From NCBI GenBank assembly GCA_022820545.1, contig JAJEFG010000082.1, positions 24,245-88,244 on the forward strand: DNA of 64,000 nucleotides, read 5' to 3'. Both the position numbers and the translations under genes were made by a program. This DNA is from Acidobacteriota bacterium (GTDB lineage Bacteria > Acidobacteriota > Vicinamibacteria > Marinacidobacterales > Marinacidobacteraceae). How positions within the stretch are numbered: position 1 is the stretch's first letter; each line of letters starts with the position of its first letter. The notes below the pieces were generated by a model. It did not search any database, was not told the origin of the DNA, and worked only from the letters and a program-made list of their open reading frames with translations. Shown here in pieces: positions 25,758 through 33,261 of this stretch.

Positions 25758-26361
25758 CCGCGCCGGGAACTCGTCCGGTTACGTGCTCTTCGGGGTGCTC
25801 ATCGGCATCACCCTGCTCGGCGTGGGGCTGACCGCCGCGGTCACGCTCTGGAGCCAGGCCGTCCAGCGCGAAGACGAAGCGGAGCTGCTCTTCCGGGGCG
25901 AGGCGATCGTGCGGGCGCTGGAGCGCTTCCAGCAGGACCGCCCGGGCACCCTTCCCGAGACCCTGGACGAACTCGTGGAGGGCAGGTACCTCCGGCGGGC
26001 CTGGCTCGATCCGATGACGGGACGCGGCTTCCGCATCCTGCGGGCCGAGGAAGCGGCGGCCCCCGCCACCTCCGCGGCGGGGATCACCGGCGCGCGGCCG
26101 CGGCCCACGAACCCGGCGGGCGAGGAGTTCGAGGAGCGGGCCGAAGAGGAACAGCGTCCCGAACCCGACGCGCCCGGCGCCGTCACCGGGATCACCGGAG
26201 TGGTCAGCACCAGCGACCTCCTCAGCTTCCGCACCTACGAGGGCGCCCGCCGCTACAACGAGTGGCGCTTCGAGGCCGAGGTCAGCGCCGCGGCGGGAAG
26301 CGGCGCCGGGCGGTCGGAAGCTCCCGGCGAGGAGCGTCCCGGAACCCGGCCGATCCGCTAG
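25732..26361 (+). CDS. Pseudopilin-like protein lacking Glu+5
   Basis: The 209-aa protein has an N-terminal GYVLFGVLIGITLLGVGLTA helix after a short leader. The residue at +5 is Gly rather than Glu, as in minor pseudopilins such as GspK that cap the fibre. The DPMTGRGFRIL motif links it to the two upstream pseudopilins. A low-complexity stretch rich in Glu, Pro, Ala and Arg (about 110-150) interrupts the soluble domain, and the C terminus ends in another Arg/Gly/Glu-rich tail. It overlaps the previous gene by 26 bp and ends the operon, facing the dehydrogenase gene convergently. Confidence 0.75.
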   Translation: MDGRTVSGSRAGNSSGYVLFGVLIGITLLGVGLTAAVTLWSQAVQREDEAELLFRGEAIVRALERFQQDRPGTLPETLDELVEGRYLRRAWLDPMTGRGFRILRAEEAAAPATSAAGITGARPRPTNPAGEEFEERAEEEQRPEPDAPGAVTGITGVVSTSDLLSFRTYEGARRYNEWRFEAEVSAAAGSGAGRSEAPGEERPGTRPIR

Positions 26362-26446
26362 CCGCGGCGCGCGAAGGCCTCGAGCCCCGCCCGCGGAGAG
26401 GCGCTCCGCTCGACGTAATCGAGCGAACGACGACCGGAGAGTTCCG

Positions 26447-29344
26447 CTAGGCGCCCGCGTCCGGCCCGCCGCCGTCGGCGAGGTACTGCGCGATGTATTC
26501 CGCCGGGTGGATCGCGGTGCGGCGCGTCGCGTCGAACACCTGGTGCCGGCAGGAGGTCCCCGCCGCCACCAGCGCGTCCTCGGTCGCGAGTTCCCGCACC
26601 GCCGGGAAGAGCCGGCGCTCGCCGATGGCGAGGGAGATCTCGTAGTGGTCGGAGGTGTAGCCGAAGCTGCCCGCCATCCCGCAGCATCCCGAATCGGCCA
26701 CGGTGACCTCGGCGCCGGTGGTCCCGAGGAGCCCGGCGAGCGGGCCGGTCCCGCAGAACGTCTTCTGGTGGCAGTGGCCGTGGGCGAGGACGTGGGCCCC
26801 CTCGCCGCGCCCGCCGGTGAGCCGGGCGAGCTCCTCGCGGTGATCGGCCAGGAACTCGTCGAAGAGCACCGCGCGCTGCGCGACGTGCTCGGCCGCCGCC
26901 CGCTCCTCCTCGGGAACGAGCTCCGGGATCTCGTCGCGGAAGCTGAACAGGCACGAGGGCTCGAGCCCGACGATGGGCGTGCGTTGCGCGGCGACGGGGC
27001 CGAGGGCCCGGACGCTCTCCCGGGCCAGCCGGCGGGCCCGGTCGAGCAGACCCCGGGAGATCGCCGGCCGGCCGCAGCAGACCTCGGGCGCCAGCACCAC
27101 GCGGTAGCCGAGCGCCCACAGCACCCGGCAGGCGGCGATCCCGATCTGCGGCTCGAAGTAGTTCGTGAAGGTGTCCGGGAAGAGCGCCACCTCGCCCCGC
27201 GGCGCGGCCGGCCGGGAGGCGGCCTCCACGCTCCGGAACCAGCGCGCGAAGGGCTGGCGGGCGAGGCTCGGCAGGCTCCGGCGGCGGTCGAAACCGATGG
27301 TCCGCGACAGCAGGGAGGCGGCCCAGCCCCGCCGGTCGGCCCAGCGGGCGAGCGGCCCGAACCGGCTTCCCCAGCGGGCCAGCACGTCGGGCGCGCCGAA
27401 GATGCGGTCGGCGAGCGGACGGCGCCGGTCGCGGTAGTAACGGTGCTGGAAGTCGGACTTGAGCCGGGCCATGTCCACTCCGGACGGGCACTCGGCCTTG
27501 CAGGCCTTGCAGCCGAGGCAGAGGTCGAGCGCCTCGAGCACCCGGTCCTCCGACTCCCGCTCGGGCGGGAGCCGCCCGTCGAGCAGCGCGCGGAGGAGGT
27601 TGGCCCGGCCCCGGGTGGAGTGCTCCTCCTCCTTGGTCGCCATGAACGAGGGGCACATCGTCCCCACGAGCTCCTTGCGGCAGACCCCGGCCCCGTTGCA
27701 CAGCTCGACCGCCCCGGCGAAGCCGCCGTGGCGCTGGTAGGGATAGACCACCGGCAGTTCCTCCGCCCGGTAGTCCCCTCCGTAGCGCAGGTTGTCGGTC
27801 ATCGCCGGCGCGTCCACCACCTTCCCCGGGTTCATGATGCCGGCCGGGTCGAACGCCGCCTTGAGGCGCTTGAACGCGTCGTAGACCCGCGGCCCGAAGA
27901 CCTTCTCGTTGAAGTGGCTGCGCGCGAGGCCGTCGCCGTGCTCGCCGCTCATGGCGCCCCCGAAGTCGAGCACCAGCTCGCAGATCTCCTGGGCGAGGGC
28001 GTCCATCTTCCGGATCTCGGCGGGGTCCTTCAGGTTGATCAGCGGCCGGATGTGGAGGCAGCCGGCGCCGGCGTGCGCGTAGAAGCTCCCCTCGGTGTCG
28101 CGGCCGGCGAGGATGTCCTCGAACCCGCGGATGAACTCCGGAAGCCGCGAGGGTTCGACCGCGGTGTCCTCGACGAAGGCGATGGGTTTCTTGTCGCCGG
28201 GGAGGCTGAGGAGGAGCGGCAACGCGGCCTTCCGCACCGCCCAGACGTTCTTCTGTTCGTCGGGGTCGAGCACGCGGAGGTGGGGGCGGCCGCGGCTCCC
28301 GAGGCGGCGTTCGAGGTCGGCCAGCTTGGACGTCACCTCCGCCCGGCTGTGGCCGGCGAACTCGACGAGGATGAGCGCCCCGGGCTCGCCCTCGATGAAG
28401 TGGAGGCGCCGCGAATACTCGAGCGACTCGCGGGCGAGCTCCATGACCATCCGGTCCACGAGTTCGACGCAGGTCGGACGCAGCTCGAGCGCCACCACCC
28501 CCGCCTCGAGCGCCGGGAGCATCCCGTCGAAGTGCAGGACGGCGAGTCCGACCGCGGGCGGCAGCCGGTAGAGCTTCACCCGCGCCTCGACCACGGTCCC
28601 GAGCGTTCCCTCGGACCCGACGACGAGGTGCGCCAGGTTCACCCCCCCGGGATCGAGCAGCACGTCGAGGTTGTAGCCGGAGACCCGCCGGGGGATGCGC
28701 GGGAACCGCTCCCGGATGTCCTCCGAATACTCCTCCCGAAGCGCCAGTAGCTCGCGGAGCAGCGGGGCGAGCACCCCGTTCCCCCGCGCCCGGCGCCGGA
28801 TGTCCTCCCAGCTCAGCCACCCGAGCCGCTCGCAGCTCCCGTCGGCCAGCACCACGGTGGCGTCGATGACGTTCTCCACCGTCTTGCCGTAGACCAGCGA
28901 GCGGGCCCCGGCCGAGTTGTTGCCGATCATGCCGCCGAGGTTCGCGCGGTTCGAGGTCGAGGTCTCGGGGCCGAACCGCAGTCCGTGGGGGGCGAGCGCG
29001 GCGCTGAAGGCGTCCTGCACCACCCCGGGCTGCACCCGGGCCCACATCTCCTCGCGGTTGATCTCGAGCACGCTCCGGAAGTGCACCGACAGGTCGAGCA
29101 CCACCGCCTCGCCGACCGCCTGCCCGGCGAGCGAGGTGCCGCCGCCGCGCGGCAGCACCGGCGCGCCCGCCTCCGCGGCGACCCGGACCGCCTCCGCCAC
29201 GTCCGCGGTGTGGCGCGGGATCACCACCCCGAGCGGCTCGACCTGGTAGATGCTGGCGTCGTTCGAGTAGAGGATCCGGCTCGCGCGGTCGAACCGGACG
29301 TCCCCCTCGATGCGCGACGCGAGTTCGCGCGCCAGTTCTCCCAT
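26447..29344 (-). CDS. FAD-linked 2-hydroxyacid dehydrogenase fused to Fe-S (CCG-domain) subunit
   Basis: A 965-aa fusion: an N-terminal FAD_binding_4 domain (VLPRGGGTSLAGQAVGEAVV; NNSAGARSLVYGKT), FAD-oxidase C domain (ENVWAVRKAALPLLL type, FYAHAGAGCLHIRPLINL, GAMSGEHGDGLARS), then two [4Fe-4S] motifs (CNGAGVCRKELVGTMC; CLGCKACKAECPSGVD) and CCG repeats (EVCCGRPAISRG, GHCHQKTFCGTG, DSGCCGMAGS). This is the layout of D-2-hydroxyglutarate/D-lactate dehydrogenases of the YdiJ/GlcD-GlcF type that feed electrons to the respiratory chain at the inner membrane. Substrate is not decidable. The ATG at 29344 (MGELAREL) starts homology; a longer frame runs into a repeat. Confidence 0.9.
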   Translation of the reverse strand: MGELARELASRIEGDVRFDRASRILYSNDASIYQVEPLGVVIPRHTADVAEAVRVAAEAGAPVLPRGGGTSLAGQAVGEAVVLDLSVHFRSVLEINREEMWARVQPGVVQDAFSAALAPHGLRFGPETSTSNRANLGGMIGNNSAGARSLVYGKTVENVIDATVVLADGSCERLGWLSWEDIRRRARGNGVLAPLLRELLALREEYSEDIRERFPRIPRRVSGYNLDVLLDPGGVNLAHLVVGSEGTLGTVVEARVKLYRLPPAVGLAVLHFDGMLPALEAGVVALELRPTCVELVDRMVMELARESLEYSRRLHFIEGEPGALILVEFAGHSRAEVTSKLADLERRLGSRGRPHLRVLDPDEQKNVWAVRKAALPLLLSLPGDKKPIAFVEDTAVEPSRLPEFIRGFEDILAGRDTEGSFYAHAGAGCLHIRPLINLKDPAEIRKMDALAQEICELVLDFGGAMSGEHGDGLARSHFNEKVFGPRVYDAFKRLKAAFDPAGIMNPGKVVDAPAMTDNLRYGGDYRAEELPVVYPYQRHGGFAGAVELCNGAGVCRKELVGTMCPSFMATKEEEHSTRGRANLLRALLDGRLPPERESEDRVLEALDLCLGCKACKAECPSGVDMARLKSDFQHRYYRDRRRPLADRIFGAPDVLARWGSRFGPLARWADRRGWAASLLSRTIGFDRRRSLPSLARQPFARWFRSVEAASRPAAPRGEVALFPDTFTNYFEPQIGIAACRVLWALGYRVVLAPEVCCGRPAISRGLLDRARRLARESVRALGPVAAQRTPIVGLEPSCLFSFRDEIPELVPEEERAAAEHVAQRAVLFDEFLADHREELARLTGGRGEGAHVLAHGHCHQKTFCGTGPLAGLLGTTGAEVTVADSGCCGMAGSFGYTSDHYEISLAIGERRLFPAVRELATEDALVAAGTSCRHQVFDATRRTAIHPAEYIAQYLADGGGPDAGA

Positions 29345-29367
29345 GGGCCGTGGAGGGTACCGGAGCA

Positions 29368-29422
29368 AGGGAGCGCCGGTCTCCAGACAGGCGCCGCGGC
29401 GCTCCGCGCCGCGCACGCCGCA
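29368..29422 (+). repeat. Double-hairpin repeat copy
   Basis: GCCGGTCT pairs with AGACAGGC (one mismatch) near 29375-29392; GCGGCGC (29396-29402) pairs with GCGCCGC (29406-29412). This is the one region where the orientation is opposite to the transcription of the flanking genes. Confidence 0.75.
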
Positions 29423-29444
29423 ACCTCACCAGCCTCGCGGCGTG

Positions 29445-29492
29445 TCGGAGCGCCGGCCTCCGGCCGGCATCGCGGCCGCAGGCCGCGAAACG
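29445..29492 (+). repeat. Double-hairpin repeat copy (GGCCGGC subtype)
   Basis: GCCGGCC (29452-29458) pairs with GGCCGGC (29462-29468); GCGGCC (29472-29477) pairs with GGCCGC (29481-29486), then GAAAC. It ends two bases before the stop of the ornithine-cyclodeaminase-family gene. Confidence 0.8.
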
Positions 29493-29493
29493 C

Positions 29494-30456
29494 CTAATCC
29501 CCCAGCGCCTCCAGCGTCATGCTCGCAATCGCCAGATCCTGAACGCCCATCCCGGTCAGATCCACCACCGAGATCCCGTCCTCGGCCATCCGCGGGTCCG
29601 GCTCCGCGAGCGCCAGCATTTCGCCGAACGAAACGTCGCAGTCCTCGGCGATCTCCCCGGCGCGCACCGCGGCGCCGAAGTCGCTGTTGCCGAGGCACTC
29701 CTCATGGGCGTCGGTGACGATGGTGTGAGCCCTGCCCAGAATGCGCGGATCCAGTTCCGTCTTCCCCGGGGTGTCGGCCCCGACCGCGACGATGTGGAGC
29801 GTCCCGGGAACGTCCTCGAGCTGGACGACGGGGCTCGAGGCGGGGGTGGTGGTGACCAGGATGGCGCTCGCGTGGCACACCTCTCGAACCGTGTCCATCG
29901 GGGTCGCCACGAGTCCTCCGGCCGCGAGCTTCTCGCAGAGCGCGGCCGCCTTCGCGGTCGAGCGCCCCCAGACGGCCACCGACGAGAGCCCCAGGTGGGC
30001 GCAGATCATCCCGGCCTGCATCTCCGCCTGGGTCCCGGTGCCGATCACCCCGAGCGTCGCGTCCTTTCGGACCGGTTTCAGGCCGGCGGCGAGGGCCCCG
30101 GCGGCCGCGGTGCGGACGTTCGTGAGCCAGCACTCGTCGTGGAGCAGAGCCACCGGCAGGCCGGTGTCCGCGGAGATCAGCAGGACCATGCCGCCGGCGC
30201 CCGGCAGGCCGCGCGCCGCGTTCCGGTAGGACCCCGAGGCGATCTTGACCGCCACGTACGGATTCCCGCTCCAGGTCGCCGACTTGACGTGGCACTCGCC
30301 GTGCTGCTCATCCGAGTCGTCGCGGAAGACGATCTGCGTCGGCTCGGGGCAGTGCACGAGCCCCCTCGCGTGGGCGATGAACCCCGCCTTCACCGCTTCG
30401 ACGGCGGCCTCCGGGGCGATGGCCGCCTGGATCTCGGCCAGGGAAACGATGCGCAC
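29494..30456 (-). CDS. Ornithine cyclodeaminase / mu-crystallin family NAD(P)-dependent enzyme
   Basis: A 320-aa protein with the family pattern: an N-terminal substrate domain starting IVSLAEIQAAIAPEAAVEAV, HVKSATWSGNPYVAVKIASG, SADTGLPVALLHDECWLTNV, and a Rossmann fold with ATLGVIGTGTQAEMQAGMIC. Members act as ornithine cyclodeaminase, alanine dehydrogenase or ketimine/pyrroline reductases, so the substrate is open. Its place beside a proline-family gene is not close enough to help. The GTG at 30456 was chosen because homology begins at once and it lies five bases after the stop of the membrane-protein gene upstream in the same leftward operon. Confidence 0.85.
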   Translation of the reverse strand: MRIVSLAEIQAAIAPEAAVEAVKAGFIAHARGLVHCPEPTQIVFRDDSDEQHGECHVKSATWSGNPYVAVKIASGSYRNAARGLPGAGGMVLLISADTGLPVALLHDECWLTNVRTAAAGALAAGLKPVRKDATLGVIGTGTQAEMQAGMICAHLGLSSVAVWGRSTAKAAALCEKLAAGGLVATPMDTVREVCHASAILVTTTPASSPVVQLEDVPGTLHIVAVGADTPGKTELDPRILGRAHTIVTDAHEECLGNSDFGAAVRAGEIAEDCDVSFGEMLALAEPDPRMAEDGISVVDLTGMGVQDLAIASMTLEALGD

Positions 30457-30461
30457 CGCCG

Positions 30462-30893
30462 TCAGGCCTGGCGGCGCGCCACCACCCCGAGTGCGGCGGC
30501 GATCAGGATCAGCACCAGGGGGACGAAGGCGGTGACGAGGCCGAGGCCGACGCCCAGCACCGGCGCGCGGAGCAGGATGACGCCCGCGTTCACCAGGCTG
30601 GCGATGAGCAGCCACTTGAAGAGCCGGCCGCGCCTCCGGTACGGCCCCCAGGCGATCCCGAACAGCAGGATCCCGTAGGAGAGGCCGAAGGCGGCCGCGG
30701 TGCCGCGGCGGGCGGAGAGGGCCGCGGCGAGTTCCGCGTCTCCGTTCGCGACCTCGGCCGGGGTGAACCGGCCGGCGATGAGGTCGGCGTCCGGGTTGAA
30801 GTAGGCGGCACTGAGCGAGGTCAGCGAGATCACGACGGTGATGGCTCCCAGCAGCGCGAAGATCGCCCAACTGATGGTGTGCGCGTGCTTCAT
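30462..30893 (-). CDS. Small integral membrane protein of unknown function
   Basis: A 143-aa protein with about four hydrophobic helices: ISWAIFALLGAITVVISLTS, GTAAAFGLSYGILLFGIAWG, WLLIASLVNAGVILL and VLGVGLGLVTAFVPLVLILI. A basic cytoplasmic loop (YRRRGRLFKW) separates the second and third. A first periplasmic loop contains AYFNPDADLIAGRFTPAEVA. I do not recognise the family. It sits between the lipoprotein amidohydrolase gene (11 bp upstream) and the ornithine-cyclodeaminase-family gene (five bases downstream), so the three are likely one operon. Confidence 0.7.
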   Translation of the reverse strand: MKHAHTISWAIFALLGAITVVISLTSLSAAYFNPDADLIAGRFTPAEVANGDAELAAALSARRGTAAAFGLSYGILLFGIAWGPYRRRGRLFKWLLIASLVNAGVILLRAPVLGVGLGLVTAFVPLVLILIAAALGVVARRQA

Positions 30894-30904
30894 GGCCGCG
30901 GCGC

Positions 30905-32176
30905 CTACTGTCCGCCGACCCAGCCGGCGCTCAGTCCGGCCCGGTCCACCTCCTCGCCGCGGAGATACACCGACTCGATGTCCCGGGTGTTGGTGATGTC
31001 ATCGAGCGGGTTCGATCCGAGCACCACGAAGTCGGCGCTCTTCCCGGCCGCGATGCTGCCGGTGTCGTGCAGCATTAGGTACTCGGCGCCGGCGCTGGTG
31101 GAGGCGACGATCACCTCGTGCGGGGTCATCCCGGACTCCACCATGTCGCGCATCTCGATGTGGGGCCGCCAGCCGGCGTTGCCGTCGGTGCCCATGACGA
31201 TCTTCATTCCCGCCTCGTTCAACCGGGCGAGGTTCCGCGCCTGGATACCGAACGATTCGTGCGCCTCGGGACGGTCCATGTGCTGCGCCTGGGCCGCCTC
31301 GAGCGCTTCGCCGGAGAGGGTCCCCGACAGGAAGCTCATGTCCTCGTGGGCGCCGCGCCCTCCCAGGTTCGGGATCAGGACCACGTTGGGCCGCTCCTGG
31401 ACCATCGCGACGAACTCGTCGTCCACGTCCATGTCGCGGACGCTGTGGGCGAACGAGTCCACCCCGGCCTCCAGCAGTCCCTTCGCGTCTTCGAGCGAGA
31501 AGATGTGGGCGGTCACCCGCAGCCCGTGCTCGTGGGCCTCCTCGATGATCGGGCCGTAGAGGTCCGCGGTCAGCTTGTCGTACTGGCCGCCCCGGTCGTC
31601 CACCCAGATCTTCACGAAATCCACGTTCGCGGCGGCAAGTTCCTGGACCGCGGCGCGGCCTTCCTCCGGCGTGTTGATCCAGTAGGGGACTTCCGAACGC
31701 CCCGGCTCGGGACGCGTGATGCCCCGCCCGGCGGTCATGGCGAGGGCCGCGCCCGCGACCGGAGCGTCCCGGACCGCGGCGGTGGCGTCGCCGTCATCAT
31801 GGCCCAGACTCACCGCGGCGCCCACCCCGTAGTAGGCGCGCCGCTGGAGGTCGTCGATCAGGGCCTCGCGAGGCACCGAAAGGTGCACGTGGGTGTCGAT
31901 GAGCGCCGGGATCACGAACCGGCCCGAGAGGTCGACCCGCGCGGCGCCCTCCGGCGCCATGACCTCGTCCGCCGCGCCCGCGGCGACGAACCGGCCGTCC
32001 TCGACCACGAAGACGCCGTTTGCGATCGGGTCGCTGCCGTCACCGACGATGACGGTCGCGCCCTCGAACACGACGGCGTTCGACTGCGGGGCCTCCTCGG
32101 TGGGGGCGCAGGCGCCGAAGAGCAAAAGCGCGGCGGAAAGAGTGGCGCCGGCCGCGCCGGTTCTGGTTCGGAACAT
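30905..32176 (-). CDS. Lipoprotein amidohydrolase (imidazolonepropionase/prolidase-like branch)
   Basis: The 423-aa protein begins with a lipoprotein signal (SAALLLFGACAPT, Cys at the lipobox) and continues as an amidohydrolase-superfamily enzyme: a small beta domain (VVFEGATVIVGDGSD; VDLSGRFVIPALIDTHVHLS, giving the HxH metal motif), metal-bridging Lys context FVKIWVDD, HGLRVTAHIFSLEDAKGLLE, VDSFAHSVRD and the final Asp in MKIVMGTDGNAG. It should be membrane-anchored in the periplasm. Substrates of this exported branch are mostly unknown; dipeptides and cyclic amides are typical of relatives. GGAGGAG lies just before the ATG at 32176. It heads a three-gene leftward operon and diverges from the terpenoid-cyclase-like gene. 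Confidence 0.85.
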   Translation of the reverse strand: MFRTRTGAAGATLSAALLLFGACAPTEEAPQSNAVVFEGATVIVGDGSDPIANGVFVVEDGRFVAAGAADEVMAPEGAARVDLSGRFVIPALIDTHVHLSVPREALIDDLQRRAYYGVGAAVSLGHDDGDATAAVRDAPVAGAALAMTAGRGITRPEPGRSEVPYWINTPEEGRAAVQELAAANVDFVKIWVDDRGGQYDKLTADLYGPIIEEAHEHGLRVTAHIFSLEDAKGLLEAGVDSFAHSVRDMDVDDEFVAMVQERPNVVLIPNLGGRGAHEDMSFLSGTLSGEALEAAQAQHMDRPEAHESFGIQARNLARLNEAGMKIVMGTDGNAGWRPHIEMRDMVESGMTPHEVIVASTSAGAEYLMLHDTGSIAAGKSADFVVLGSNPLDDITNTRDIESVYLRGEEVDRAGLSAGWVGGQ

Positions 32177-32351
32177 GCTGTCTCCTCCTGGTCTCGCGGC
32201 GGGTCTGCGGACCCGTCCGCGGGGAATTGCGAAGGGAGAGACTACCGGCTCGGACGGTGGAGATGCGATTCCGCAACCGGGCCCGTGGCCGACGCCGCCA
32301 CGCCCGCCCCGGCGGTTAGGATGGGCCGCCCGCCCAATGCGGGGTCCGCAG

Positions 32352-33206
32352 ATGCCGGAACACGAATCGGACATCGAGGCCATCCTCGCCCGCCGGTACG
32401 ACAACGGGGCGGACTACTGGGCCACGCCGGATGGCCGGTGCTACGTCGGCAACCCCTTCAGCACGCTCGCGTGCCTGGGCATGCTCCATGAACTCGGCGT
32501 CCCGGCGGACCACGAGGCGGTGGCCGGGGGACTGGAGATCGTCCTCGGCGCCTGCCGCGACGACGGCCGGATCCGCCTCGCCCCGAGGGCGCCGCTCTAC
32601 CCGTGCTACACCGCCGAGGCCGCGCGCGTGCTGTGCCGGTTCGGGATGACGGAACACCCGGCGCTGCAACGGACGATGGCCTACTTCATGGGGGCCGCGC
32701 ACGATACGGGCGGATGGCGCTGCAACTTCACCCGGTTCGGCCGCGGGCCGGAAACCGAGTGCGCCAACCCGGGCGCAACCCTCAACGTCCTCGACGTCCT
32801 CCGCCACGTTCCCGCGCACCGGGACGGAAACGGGGTCATCGGGCGGGCCGTGGAATCCCTGCTCGACCACTGGGAGACGCGGCTGCCGGCGGGACCCTGT
32901 CACTGGGGCATCGGGAGCCGGTTCCTGAAGGTCGAATATCCCTTCCTCCGATACAACCTCTTCTTCTACGTGTACGTCCTGTCGTTCTTCGAACGCGCGA
33001 GGGAGGACGCCCGTTTCCGGGCGGCCCTGGCAACGCTGGAAGCCCGGCTGGACGACACGGGGCGGGTCGTCGTGGAGCGGCCGCACCGCGATCTGAAGGG
33101 GCTCCGCTTCTGCGCGCGCGGCCAGCCGTCCGAGTTGGCCACGCGGAGATATCGCGAGATCCGGCGGAACCTCGCCGGCGCGGATTCCGCGTCGCGCATC
33201 CAGTAG
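32352..33206 (+). CDS. Terpenoid-cyclase/prenyltransferase-fold (alpha/alpha toroid) protein
   Basis: The 284-aa protein shows repeated helical pairs of the squalene-cyclase/prenyltransferase toroid type, for example LHELGVPADHEAVAGGLEIV, YTAEAARVLCRFGMTEHPAL with AYFMGAAHDTGGWRC, and GATLNVLDVLRHVP. Such stand-alone toroid proteins without a DxDD or QW-motif core are usually annotated only by fold, and I see no catalytic signature. It has no signal peptide. Start at the ATG at 32352 (MPEHESD, GGGG upstream); an in-frame ATG at 32337 is equally possible. It diverges from the amidohydrolase lipoprotein gene over about 175 bp and is followed closely by an S9 peptidase gene on the same strand. 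Confidence 0.6.
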   Translation: MPEHESDIEAILARRYDNGADYWATPDGRCYVGNPFSTLACLGMLHELGVPADHEAVAGGLEIVLGACRDDGRIRLAPRAPLYPCYTAEAARVLCRFGMTEHPALQRTMAYFMGAAHDTGGWRCNFTRFGRGPETECANPGATLNVLDVLRHVPAHRDGNGVIGRAVESLLDHWETRLPAGPCHWGIGSRFLKVEYPFLRYNLFFYVYVLSFFERAREDARFRAALATLEARLDDTGRVVVERPHRDLKGLRFCARGQPSELATRRYREIRRNLAGADSASRIQ

Positions 33207-33261
33207 GCTCCGTCCTGTGTTCCGGTCGCCGGAGCGGCGGCGGGAGCGAGGAGGCGGGATC

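Noticed and set aside
26358..29429. 1023-codon leftward frame overlapping the FAD dehydrogenase
   Set aside because: Shadow frame of the high-GC dehydrogenase gene, Arg/Ala-rich, no motifs.
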